The translations under genes were made by a program, and so were the position numbers. From positions 1 to 61,817 of the forward strand of contig CAYGJD010000011.1 in assembly GCA_964350315.1 (NCBI GenBank): DNA of 61,817 nucleotides, written 5' to 3'. This stretch comes from JAJZEO01 sp964350315. Its GTDB lineage: Bacteria > Chlamydiota > Chlamydiia > Chlamydiales > 2-12-FULL-49-11. Positions 1 through 7,951 of this stretch are shown here, one piece after another; within the stretch, counting starts at the first letter, position 1, and each line of letters begins with the position of its first letter. The notes under the pieces were generated by a model, which did not search any database, was not told where the DNA came from, and was given only the letters and a program-made list of their open reading frames with translations.

Positions 1-174
1 TTATTAATAAGACCCTAAAACAACAACTCATTCCTAAAAATTTAATTATAATTTGTCGTTGTCGAAACAGTTTCTTACATGTAACTCTTACTTATATTTC
101 TATTTCGTAAGAAATTATAACATCTATTCCGTCTTTTTACAATATCTTTATAAAGCAACTCTTTAAAATTTTAA

Positions 175-1080
175 CTAGCTTGTAAAAAGTTCATTTTTCT
201 GAACTTTCAATGTCAGCTTATTCCCCACTTCATTTAAATGAATTTGAAAACCTGGAAATAGTTTTTCAAGCGTTGATTTTAAATTAAATTCTGAGCTCTT
301 TGAAAAATTTTCAAACTTCAATAAAAATCCCTTTTCATCATAGGGTAGTTTAGAAAATTTTGGCAAACACCCTTCCTTAATAAAAAAATCTTCAGACAAG
401 ATTTTCATCATTTCTATAATTTGATCTTTAAATTTTGCGCCTCCCATCCAATATGAAATAACAAACATCCTAGAAAGAATTGCTTCAGGATGGTCTGAGA
501 TCTTGAAAGAAAAGCTCCTTTGATTTAGATGACTCTGGTAAAGAGCCTTCCACTCTTTAGATGCCATGTCTTTTCCAATGGCATGGTATAGCTCTCGAGC
601 ACAATCGGCTCTCTTTGTGGCAACTTTTCTTTCGACACTTTTAAAATGCTTACCATTTACTCTACTTTCAAATGTAAATTGAGTATGATCTATAAAACAG
701 GAAGACTCTCGTATTACCAACTGGACTTCTTTTCCCCCTAACGACTGATCATAAGAGATTAGAGCAAGAAAAGCTTCAGCATCTAGTTCAACGTCATTTC
801 CTGCTATCACATGCTCATATATCGCACGCATTTTCTGCTCTGTAATCTTGTTTCCATCTGAAAAGGTAAATTCCCACTTTACTATTATATCTGTTGTTTC
901 CGGCCAAACATACCAGCCACAAGAGACGATATTCACAAAAAGCGCGGTGATCGCTTCAATAAAGTAATCACAATAGTCTTTACACCCATGAAATCGAGAC
1001 TCGATTTCAAGACTTTTCTTGAGCTCATAGTCGCCTTGCGTTACAGCCTCCCAAGATTTTGCTTTACATGCCTCTACCAT
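175..1080 (-). CDS. Hypothetical protein, possible member of the left-end effector-like family
   Basis: I do not recognise this 301-residue protein. It has no signal peptide or convincing transmembrane segment. The ATG at 1080 is preceded by a strong GAGGAG ribosome binding site, which supports both the gene and its start. Residues about 35-125 show helix, then a beta-rich stretch, then an aromatic/YExx helix and a final beta strand; the same order is seen in the C-terminal domains of the proteins at 3592-4767, 4803-5417 and 5435-6412, and the second half may be another copy (SKEWKALYQ resembles NHWSSVYTK there). It lacks the proline-rich N-terminus of those proteins. Family membership is inference from pattern only. 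The 174 bases beyond its stop are AT-rich and I see no gene in them. Confidence 0.75.
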   Translation of the reverse strand: MVEACKAKSWEAVTQGDYELKKSLEIESRFHGCKDYCDYFIEAITALFVNIVSCGWYVWPETTDIIVKWEFTFSDGNKITEQKMRAIYEHVIAGNDVELDAEAFLALISYDQSLGGKEVQLVIRESSCFIDHTQFTFESRVNGKHFKSVERKVATKRADCARELYHAIGKDMASKEWKALYQSHLNQRSFSFKISDHPEAILSRMFVISYWMGGAKFKDQIIEMMKILSEDFFIKEGCLPKFSKLPYDEKGFLLKFENFSKSSEFNLKSTLEKLFPGFQIHLNEVGNKLTLKVQKNELFTS

Positions 1081-1238
1081 CTTCTCTCCTCATTGAATTG
1101 AATAGTTTAACATCCGCAACTTTCTTAATCAAATGTTTACAGTAAGTATGAAGCGTAGTTTCTATTTTATATTCCATCTTTCCACTTGCTCCTACAGCCA
1201 TTTGTATGATATATTTGCAGCAAAAAAGGACTCATCCA

Positions 1239-2845
1239 ATGATCGTACTTGACAAGATAACAAAAAAACTCGGAGTAAGGGTACTCTTTGAAGAAGTGAG
1301 CGTCTCATTCAATGAAGGAAATCGTTATGGATTGACTGGCCCAAACGGAGCTGGAAAATCTACATTGATGAAGATCATGATGGGGATTGAAGACCCATCA
1401 TCTGGACTTGTTTCTTTGCCTAAAAGAGTTGGTTTCTTAAAGCAAAATCTTGAGCAATTCAGTGCTATTCCCGCTCTTGATGTCGTTATTATGGGGAATG
1501 AACCTTTATGGGCAGCTCTTTGCGAACGCGACAAATTGTATGAAGGTGAAATGACAGACGCTGTTGGAATGCGTCTTGGTGATTTAGAAGAAATTGTTGC
1601 CGCTCAAGATGGATATACAGCTGAAGCCGATGCAGAAATGTTACTTAGTGGAATGGGACTTGCACCAAGCGAGCACAGAAAGAATTAAGGCGAACTGCGC
1701 GTNNNNNNNNNNTTCCCCTCGCCATGCAATTTCCGATTCTTCTTTGCCAGGCTTTATTTGGAAACCCTGAAGCACTGCTGCTCGATGAGCCAACAAACCA
1801 CCTTGATTTGGATTCAATTAAATGGCTTGAGGACTTCCTCCATGGCTACCAAGGCACATTGATTGTTGTTTCTCATGACCGCCACTTTCTCAACACAGTC
1901 TGCTCACACATTGCAGATATCGATTATGAAACCATTATTATTTATCCTGGCAATTACGACGCTATGATTGCGAATAAATCACAAGCCCGCTCTCGTGCTG
2001 AACAAGACAACAAATCAAAAGACAAAAAAGTTTCTCAGCTAAGAGAATTTGTGCAAAAATTTGGTGCAGGAACAAGAGCATCTCAGGTGCAGTCACGCTT
2101 AAAAGAAATCAAGAAACTCGCTCCTGATGAATTAAAAAGATCAAACATTCAACGCCCTTTTATTAGATTTGAACCACCTGGAAAACAATCAGGGCAAATC
2201 CCATTCAAGATCAATGGAATCTCAAAGTCGTTTGATGACAATCATGTAATTAAGAATTTCAGCTATGAAATTAGTCGCGGCGACAAGATTGGCGTAATTG
2301 GTAATAACGGACGAGGTAAAACAACCCTTTTGAAAATGCTTGCTGGCGTACTCACTCCTGAAAAAGGTGAAATTGTCCGAGGAAACCATGTTGAAATTGG
2401 GTATTTTGCGCAAAACCACGAAGAGACTGTCGACAAATCTCATAAAATCAATATGGTCGATTGGTTAAGACCAAAACGTGAAGGAATGCACGAACAAGAA
2501 ATCCGTAGCGTTTTAGGGAAGTTGCTTTTTTCAGGACATGAAGGGCTGAAAGAAATTTCAAAGCTCTCAGGTGGTGAAACTGCTCGTCTTATTCTTGCTT
2601 CTTTAATCATGAATGAATTCAACACTCTTATTCTTGATGAACCAAACAACCACCTTGACCTTGAGGCTGTTTCATCTCTTGGTTGGGGTCTTGAGGATTA
2701 CAAGGGAACAGTTATTGTTGCATCTCATGACCGCGATCTTATCGCAACTGTTGCAACTCGAATTATTGCCTTAGAAGAAGATGGCATTCATTCTTATGAC
2801 GGCACATTAGAAGAGTATCTTGAAAGCCGAGCTGCTTTAAAATGA
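1239..2845 (+). CDS. ybiT: ABC-F family ATPase, YbiT-like (interrupted by assembly gap)
   Basis: This is a cytoplasmic duplicated ABC ATPase of the ABC-F class, which acts on ribosomes rather than in transport (family knowledge). The first half has Walker A GPNGAGKS; the second part has Walker B LLLDEPTNHLD and the H-loop SHDRH of domain 1, a linker, then Walker A GNNGRGKT, signature LSGGE and Walker B LILDEPNNHLD of domain 2. The linker segment PGNYD and the PFIRFE block are typical of E. coli YbiT. A run of Ns at 1703-1712 and poor sequence around it break the frame: a stop appears at 1686, and reading resumes in another frame near 1724, exactly where the domain 1 signature motif belongs. 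I read this as one gene with a sequence gap, not two genes. The ATG at 1239 has AAAGGA eight bases upstream. It overlaps the next gene by four bases. Confidence 0.85.
1703..1712. other. Assembly gap (ten Ns)
   Basis: Ten ambiguous bases lie inside the ABC-F gene. The bases either side do not keep frame, so true gap length and flanking sequence are uncertain. It shows that the source is a draft assembly. Confidence 0.99.
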
Positions 2846-3543
2846 TCCTTTTTTCTAAAGAAAAATTCGCCTCTTTAACAAAGAAAAGACAACACAAGCA
2901 CGCAGCGCGCATTCTTCGAATGATCATCGAAGAGGGCGCTCCTGCAAAACTCTACTCACAAATTGTTTCATTTTTCAACCTTACTGAACTAGGCTCGCTC
3001 GAAGAAACTACAAATCGTTTTCACTTTCATCTTAAAGAAGCCCAAATTTCTCTTTCTGAAGATGAACTCCTTGAGATCAAAAAAGGCGACAAGAGTGAGG
3101 GAGCATCTTTTCTTGATGTTGAAATTTATCTCGACAATCTTCGATCTGCTCATAACGTTGGAAGCATCATCCGTATTACTGAAGCTTTTCGGCTCGGAGA
3201 GATTTTCTTTGGAGGAAACACTCCAAATGGGCTGGACACGAAAATTCAAAAAACGAGCATGGGGGCACACAGTCACGTCACTCTCCATCCAAGTCGAACT
3301 CTTAGTGATTTGACCAAAAGACCCATCATTGCCTTAGAAACGGCAAAATTTGCGACTCCTATAAACGAATTCATCTTTCCTGACTCTTTTTCCTTAATTT
3401 TAGGAAATGAAGAATTAGGTGTCAGTGAAGAAGGGCTTAAAATGGCAGATCACATTATTGAAATTCCCCTCTACGGGAAAAAAAACTCGATTAACGTCGC
3501 AGCAGCTTTTGCCATCGTCGCTAACCGAGTTAGAAATGGTTAG
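2842..3543 (+). CDS. TrmH/SpoU-family RNA 2'-O-ribose methyltransferase
   Basis: 233 residues with the three SPOUT motifs in order: motif 1 NVGSIIRITEAF (about residues 105-116), motif 2 LILGNEELGVSEE, and motif 3 IPLYGKKNSINVAAAFAIV near the C-terminus. This family methylates ribose 2'-OH in tRNA or rRNA using S-adenosylmethionine through a knotted fold; which RNA is modified cannot be told here. The N-terminal 95 residues are a helical extension that could be an RNA-binding part. The start codon overlaps the stop of the ABC-F gene in an ATGA, so the two are translationally coupled and probably form one ribosome-related operon. Confidence 0.88.
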   Translation: MILFSKEKFASLTKKRQHKHAARILRMIIEEGAPAKLYSQIVSFFNLTELGSLEETTNRFHFHLKEAQISLSEDELLEIKKGDKSEGASFLDVEIYLDNLRSAHNVGSIIRITEAFRLGEIFFGGNTPNGLDTKIQKTSMGAHSHVTLHPSRTLSDLTKRPIIALETAKFATPINEFIFPDSFSLILGNEELGVSEEGLKMADHIIEIPLYGKKNSINVAAAFAIVANRVRNG

Positions 3544-3591
3544 ACACCTTCCCAAATAAATCCAAAGGAAAAGAATCTGTGACTTACTTTC

Positions 3592-4767
3592 TTAGCTTGT
3601 GCGACCAGAAAGCAAATTTCTGAAGCTCTCTAAACGCAAATCTCTTTCATTGACTCTCAATGTCAATTGCGTGTTTTCTTTTGAACTGGGCATTAATATA
3701 ACAAACTGAGAAAATAACAATTTTTGATGCAAAGGAGTCATTTTACGGTAAATTGCTCCCCAAGTATTGCCATCTTTACAATCAACAGTAAAAGTAAATT
3801 GAGTATCCCCACTTCTCTCAACTTTACTTCCTCCAAAGCTTGTCTCCAAAATTTGAAATGCAACCTCTAAAGCATCATCTCTAAGACCAATGTCATAAAG
3901 AAAAGTCTTCACATGTTTTTCTTCTTCCGGAAAAAACGCTCTGAAATCTGGCAAATCAACTTCTGATGACTTTGCAGAAATCGTTGAAGTATTACTAGGA
4001 GTACGGCGAGCTTGAAACTCTTCAAGAGATCTTACTGAAGAACTTCGTGATCTTCCTCTTTTTGCTCCCTCTTGAGCGTCTGACTCATAACCACCCGTAT
4101 AAGCTGATGGTTGATACTCTGGCAACTCTGCTTCCGATCTTATCGTTCTACTTCTTGGCCTTCCTTCAAGCTCTATATCACCTTCTGGTTGATATTCTGG
4201 CAATCCCAATCCACCTCTATAGCTTGTACTTCTTCCTCTTCCTGCAGGCAGCCTTGAATCTTCTTCGGGTCTATAAACTGGCGGCAGAAGCTCTGTTGGC
4301 ACTTGTGCCCCGCGTCTAATAGTTGTACTTCTTCTTCTTCCTATAGGCCTTATTGGATCTTCTTCAGGTCTATAAGCTGGCGGCAGAAGCTCTGTTGGCA
4401 CTTGTTCTCCGCTCCTTATCGTCCTCCCTCTTGGTCTGGTAGTTACTATCCCTTCATCCGTCTCAGACCCTTGTCTCACTGGTTCTACTGGCGCAGATCG
4501 TGACAAACGATACGGCGGCAGTACTAGTTCCCCACCCTCTGGCAGAGAGTTCGGGCGCCCTTCTTCATCTGAATTAACCAAAGAAAATCGCGATTCATCA
4601 AGGCTGGCTCTAGCTGTTGCCGTCATCACTTCAGCAAAATGTGGCAAACCAACAGCCGCAACACTTGATATCTTTTTATTTAGATCATCAGCAGCAGAAG
4701 TGTTATCCAATTTATTTTCATTATTAGTGAAATCTAGGCCATCTACTGGTAGTCCACTTATTTCCAT
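3592..4767 (-). CDS. Repeat-containing Pro/Arg/Ser-rich effector-like protein with PPxY motifs
   Basis: A 391-residue protein that I do not recognise by name. Residues 1-275 are predicted disordered and hold LPHFAE (41-46), an LPPYR...SAP block (83-93), and a tandem repeat (111-247) in which a basic RxRSxTIRS-like segment is followed by PTELLPPxYRPEED. Perfect PPxY motifs occur at 129-132 and 162-165, and degenerate LPEY copies follow at 189 and 215. Residues about 278-372 form a folded domain shared with the protein at 5435-6412 (EEE/EEK start, QFTF/IEFS strand, W..xYxKM, final TLRV/FKVK strand). There is no Sec signal; type III secretion is plausible but inferred. AAAGGG lies upstream of the ATG. 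It is last in a three-gene operon starting at 6412. Confidence 0.85.
   Translation of the reverse strand: MEISGLPVDGLDFTNNENKLDNTSAADDLNKKISSVAAVGLPHFAEVMTATARASLDESRFSLVNSDEEGRPNSLPEGGELVLPPYRLSRSAPVEPVRQGSETDEGIVTTRPRGRTIRSGEQVPTELLPPAYRPEEDPIRPIGRRRSTTIRRGAQVPTELLPPVYRPEEDSRLPAGRGRSTSYRGGLGLPEYQPEGDIELEGRPRSRTIRSEAELPEYQPSAYTGGYESDAQEGAKRGRSRSSSVRSLEEFQARRTPSNTSTISAKSSEVDLPDFRAFFPEEEKHVKTFLYDIGLRDDALEVAFQILETSFGGSKVERSGDTQFTFTVDCKDGNTWGAIYRKMTPLHQKLLFSQFVILMPSSKENTQLTLRVNERDLRLESFRNLLSGRTS
4027..4437 (-). repeat. Tandem repeat coding for RS-rich/PPxY units
   Basis: Within the gene at 3592-4767, repeat units begin at residues 111, 144, 177, 203 and 237 (spacing 33, 33, 26, 34). At the DNA level the two best copies, 4271-4306 and 4370-4405, differ at one base and are exactly 99 bp apart, so the expansion is recent or maintained by slippage/recombination. 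Each unit pairs a basophilic kinase-like RxRSxT segment with a proline/tyrosine segment. Confidence 0.85.
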
Positions 4768-4802
4768 TCTTATTTTTTCCCTTTAACTATTTTTTAGATT
4801 CA

Positions 4803-5417
4803 TTATACGTCTGATTCTGAAATTATGGTCTTTGTCATAGCTTCCCTACAATTTTGTCTTGCTTTCTCAAGAGCAGCTTCATATTTTTGCAATTCTTCCG
4901 CTGTTTTTGTACGCGCTCTTCCTAAGCGCGGCGTACCAGATCTTTCTATTGGATCTTTTTCATATACGGGTAGAGACCCTCTAAAACCACTCGGCTCTAC
5001 CTTTGGCGCAAAAGAGCCGCACAATTCCAGAAATCTATCATCGCTTTTTATCAATCTCCTTTCTAAAAGGAGCACTCCTAGTCCACCTTTTTTTGAAAGG
5101 GAGACTTTAAATGTATGAAAGAAAAGAGCAGCTTTATTACTCATTGTAAAATCGCCGTAAGCTTGAGGAGATCTATTATCATTTAAGCGCCAGTAGAGTG
5201 GCGCAAAAAAATTATAGTTATTTGTCATTACTGAAATCTTGATGTCCCTTAATCCAGCGCGGTTTTCCACCCCTTCCACAGAAATAAGTTCTGAACCAAA
5301 AAATTGCACAACAACTCTTATCACTTGATCAACGACAACTTTGACGTTGCCCTCTTCTAAACCCCACTCTTCCATTGCATGCTGAGCTGTAGCTCCCCAA
5401 CTGCCTGTTTGTGGCAC
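4803..5417 (-). CDS. Hypothetical protein, effector-like family domain with coiled-coil tail
   Basis: 204 residues in the longest reading. Residues about 19-110 correspond to the C-terminal domain of the flanking proteins (DQVIRVVVQFFGS, IKISV strand, FFAPLYWRL, HTFKVSLS). It is followed by a basic Pro/Arg stretch (LPVYEKDP, RSGTPRLGRAR) and a short coiled coil (173-195). Unlike its neighbours it has no long disordered N-terminus. The only starts are a GTG at 5417 or an ATG at 5375, neither with a clear ribosome binding site, so it may rely on coupling to the gene at 5435-6412, which stops 17 bases upstream. It could also be a gene shortened at its 5' end. Function unknown. Confidence 0.7.
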   Translation of the reverse strand: MPQTGSWGATAQHAMEEWGLEEGNVKVVVDQVIRVVVQFFGSELISVEGVENRAGLRDIKISVMTNNYNFFAPLYWRLNDNRSPQAYGDFTMSNKAALFFHTFKVSLSKKGGLGVLLLERRLIKSDDRFLELCGSFAPKVEPSGFRGSLPVYEKDPIERSGTPRLGRARTKTAEELQKYEAALEKARQNCREAMTKTIISESDV

Positions 5418-5434
5418 ATATTGTTGTAATGGAT

Positions 5435-6412
5435 CTATATAACACCTTCTTCATCTTCTTCTTCAAGAGCCATAAGAAGACTTGCTTTTTGTTCTGCTAT
5501 TATTTTAATCTGTTTAGCCACTTCCTGTTCTTTTGCTTTTAACGCTTCAGCTTTTTCTGCTAACTTCGCTAAATAAGCTCCACTCGCGCGGTCAAAATCA
5601 GCACTGAGACTTTCACTTGCTTTTACTTTGAAGATAAAAAAGGTAACCCCATCTTTTCTTTTACTTTGAGGCTGAAACAGACAAAAGAGTCTTCCTTGGT
5701 CAGGCCCCTCCATTTTAGTATAGACCGAGCTCCAATGGTTAGGATCAGACGTTTTTACGCTAAACTCTATCTGTTTTTCTTTTATTACAAAGAAGTCAGA
5801 GCCAGTAAAAAGCTTTGCAAATAGACTTAACGTTAGATTACTTTGATCTGAATTTAATCCCATTGAAGAGAGAAAATTTCTAATTTCCGTATCTTTTTCT
5901 TCGGTGAATTTTACTAAATCGGCTCTAATCGCTTGTTTTGGCTTAAAAGTAAATTTAGATATAGAACGTTCCACTTTCACATGTTTCGGAGAATAAGAAG
6001 GAGGTAGATCTGCGTTTTCTGCCGTATTTTCTTGTTCAGCGAAAGAACTTAATGAACGCTCAGAGAACAAGTCTGGAGCAGACTTGGCCCCTCTATAACT
6101 TGGAGGAGGGAGTATTCCCGCTCCTAAAGAAGGCCCTGAACGAACTCTTTCTTTTAAGAACATCGATGGACGTCCATCTGCAGGCGCAGCTCCCTGCATC
6201 ATGCCGCCCCACTTCTTTGTCATTAAACCTTCCCCAAATGCAGGCAGTTTATCATCTCCCCTAGAAGGTAGTCCTGGAACTCTCCTCTGTATAGCCGCTT
6301 GAGCTAATCTTGACACACGAGATTCCTCAAAGTTAGGCAATGTAGGCGCTTGATCTTGTAATTTTGTATTAAATTCTGCAGATGTTGCAGAAGTTTCTGA
6401 TAATGATTCCAT
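5435..6412 (-). CDS. Pro-rich effector-like protein with two PPxY motifs
   Basis: 325 residues, first gene of the leftward operon ending at 3592, with a very strong GGGGAGGGG ribosome binding site before the ATG. The N-terminal 165 residues look disordered and hold LPNFEE (25-30), LPAFGE (56-61), PPSY (103-106) followed at once by R..KSAP (107-113), and a second PPSY (137-140). Residues about 169-266 are the domain shared with the proteins at 3592-4767 and 4803-5417. Residues 270-318 are a charged coiled coil ending in an acidic tail. No Sec signal or membrane segment. A role as a secreted host-interacting protein is inferred from composition and eukaryote-like motifs, not proven. Confidence 0.85.
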   Translation of the reverse strand: MESLSETSATSAEFNTKLQDQAPTLPNFEESRVSRLAQAAIQRRVPGLPSRGDDKLPAFGEGLMTKKWGGMMQGAAPADGRPSMFLKERVRSGPSLGAGILPPPSYRGAKSAPDLFSERSLSSFAEQENTAENADLPPSYSPKHVKVERSISKFTFKPKQAIRADLVKFTEEKDTEIRNFLSSMGLNSDQSNLTLSLFAKLFTGSDFFVIKEKQIEFSVKTSDPNHWSSVYTKMEGPDQGRLFCLFQPQSKRKDGVTFFIFKVKASESLSADFDRASGAYLAKLAEKAEALKAKEQEVAKQIKIIAEQKASLLMALEEEDEEGVI

Positions 6413-6575
6413 TATCCCCTCCCCATAAATTAAAAATGAACATTGATTATTAATGATTTTCGTCTGATTTATGCCATCTACTATAAGGAAAGTCTCCTTA
6501 AAATACCATTCAAATGTTTTCTTTACTTTTTTCCCTGTTTCATTACATTCAAGTATATCAACAAAGAGGTAGTAA

Positions 6576-6974
6576 GTGGATAATGAGAGTCAGAGCCTTA
6601 AGGACATGATTGACCTGTTCTTACGTGACAGCGCAAAAATAGTACGGCGCGTAAAACGGGCAAATTCTGAGCCGAGTGAAGAAGAAATTGCTGAAATCTC
6701 CCAAAGAATCTGGGATTTACACCACTTTGCCCTGAAACTTGTTTCCGCAAACCCATCGGAATCATTGTATTACAATGCAAAGATCATTAAAGACCTTGTT
6801 GAGGAAATTCTCTTACAACCTGAAATATCTCTTTTAGAAGCTGCCGATGCAATGAAAAAAGCTTCCGATAAGACCCCTATGAAGACGGTGATCCTACAGC
6901 TTGCTCAAGAAGACAAAGCTCGTACAGTTCTTTTTGGAAATCTTGAAGAAATTTCCCAGGAGCTGGCTGCATGA
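6576..6974 (+). CDS. Small helical protein of unknown function
   Basis: 132 residues, almost wholly alpha-helical and charged, with no signal or membrane segment. Start is the GTG at 6576, which has AGAGG eight bases upstream; there is no better ATG. It is transcribed divergently from the effector-like operon beginning at 6412, and its stop overlaps the ATG of the next small gene (ATGA). It faces the convergent gene at 7142. I cannot assign a function; a chaperone or adaptor for the neighbouring secreted candidates would fit its size and place, but that is speculation. Confidence 0.7.
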   Translation: MDNESQSLKDMIDLFLRDSAKIVRRVKRANSEPSEEEIAEISQRIWDLHHFALKLVSANPSESLYYNAKIIKDLVEEILLQPEISLLEAADAMKKASDKTPMKTVILQLAQEDKARTVLFGNLEEISQELAA

Positions 6975-7132
6975 AGAAAAAGAAATTATGCTTTAAAGAT
7001 CGATTTAATCAACTCATCCAGAGGATTTCTCTTGGAAAAACATTCACAACATTCAATCGTGATAAGTGCCCTATAGAAAGCAAGAGCGAGCAAAAAATGC
7101 CCGCCGTTTGTAAAAAAGAGAAATCAGAATAA
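6971..7132 (+). CDS. Short basic protein of 53 residues, coupled to the gene upstream
   Basis: The ATG overlaps the TGA of the preceding gene in ATGA and the frame stays open for 53 codons, ending nine bases before the convergent gene at 7142-7939. The product is lysine/arginine rich with three cysteines (residues 7, 33, 47) and starts MKKKKLCFKDRF. Overlap with an evident gene and a tight fit in the available space are the support; there is no recognised homology. Confidence 0.5.
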   Translation: MKKKKLCFKDRFNQLIQRISLGKTFTTFNRDKCPIESKSEQKMPAVCKKEKSE

Positions 7133-7141
7133 CTTTTACGA

Positions 7142-7939
7142 TCAAGCAATCATGCAAGCTGCTCGCTTAAAATAATATATTGATGTATTTGATGCATTTT
7201 CGTAGTCGTAGGTTGTTAAAAAATTCCCAAAGATTAACGCGAGAGCTTGGCGTTTTTTTGAAAAAGTTGATGTCAAAAAAAAGTGAGTATCAAGAGCATC
7301 ACTTTCTGAGTGTTTTATATTTACTTTCAATCCAACTTTTTCTTCATCACTTAAAATCACCTCGACTTTGACAACACGCTCTGGATCACGTCTAGATTTT
7401 ACTATAAAAGCTGTAATATATTTTAAAGCTAAGGATTCTCCTTGTGATAGACCACCTAGTGAAAAGACTGGAATCGCTGAAGCTCCTAGAGAAGGTAAAG
7501 ATTTTTTGGTTGTAGTTGATGCCGGTTGAGGCCCGAGTTTTGTGGGGGCTGATGATGCTCGAACAATTTGGGGTAACACTGAATAAGGTGAGAGATGCCC
7601 GTCTTTTTGCAAAACCCTTTTAAAAACATCGGGTGGGCCACTATTTACCTTTCTAATTGGACTAGAAGCTATAACTCTAATCTCAGATGGTCCTAAAATT
7701 GCAGGTTTTTGCATTGTCCTTAGTGGAGAAGGCTTAAATACAGCTCCTATTTTAGGCAATGGTTCCACGCCGATTGTGCTTTGACCTTGTGGAGGGGATA
7801 AACAAGGGTGTTCCCCAAAACTAGGAAGAGCTGGCTTTGGTACAACATGATAACGTCGTCCCCTATGATAAACAATTTTAGAATTTTGAACAGAATCCAA
7901 ATTTGCTTGACCCTTTCCTGTTTGATCTATACGTTCCAT
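7142..7939 (-). CDS. Effector-like family protein (LPxFGE/SAP motifs)
   Basis: 265 residues, second gene of a leftward pair with 7952-8707 (12-base gap; GAGGGAGAGG before the ATG). The N-terminal 165 residues are Pro/Ser-rich and predicted disordered, with LPSFGE (38-43), PSPLRT (70-75), NSGPPDVF and SSAPTKLG (129-136). The last 100 residues are mixed alpha/beta (RVVKVEVILSDEEKVGLKVNI). The motifs tie it to the proteins at 7952, 5435 and 3592, but it lacks PPxY. No known domain recognised. Confidence 0.8.
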   Translation of the reverse strand: MERIDQTGKGQANLDSVQNSKIVYHRGRRYHVVPKPALPSFGEHPCLSPPQGQSTIGVEPLPKIGAVFKPSPLRTMQKPAILGPSEIRVIASSPIRKVNSGPPDVFKRVLQKDGHLSPYSVLPQIVRASSAPTKLGPQPASTTTKKSLPSLGASAIPVFSLGGLSQGESLALKYITAFIVKSRRDPERVVKVEVILSDEEKVGLKVNIKHSESDALDTHFFLTSTFSKKRQALALIFGNFLTTYDYENASNTSIYYFKRAACMIA

Positions 7940-7951
7940 TGCCCTCTCCCT

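Noticed and set aside
1325..1534. Antisense open frame inside the ABC-F gene
   Set aside because: Shadow of a well-supported gene, with no ribosome binding site or recognisable product.
4047..4503. Plus-strand open frames opposite the repeat region
   Set aside because: They are hydrophobic readings of the complementary strand of an RS/Pro-rich repeat; composition explains them.
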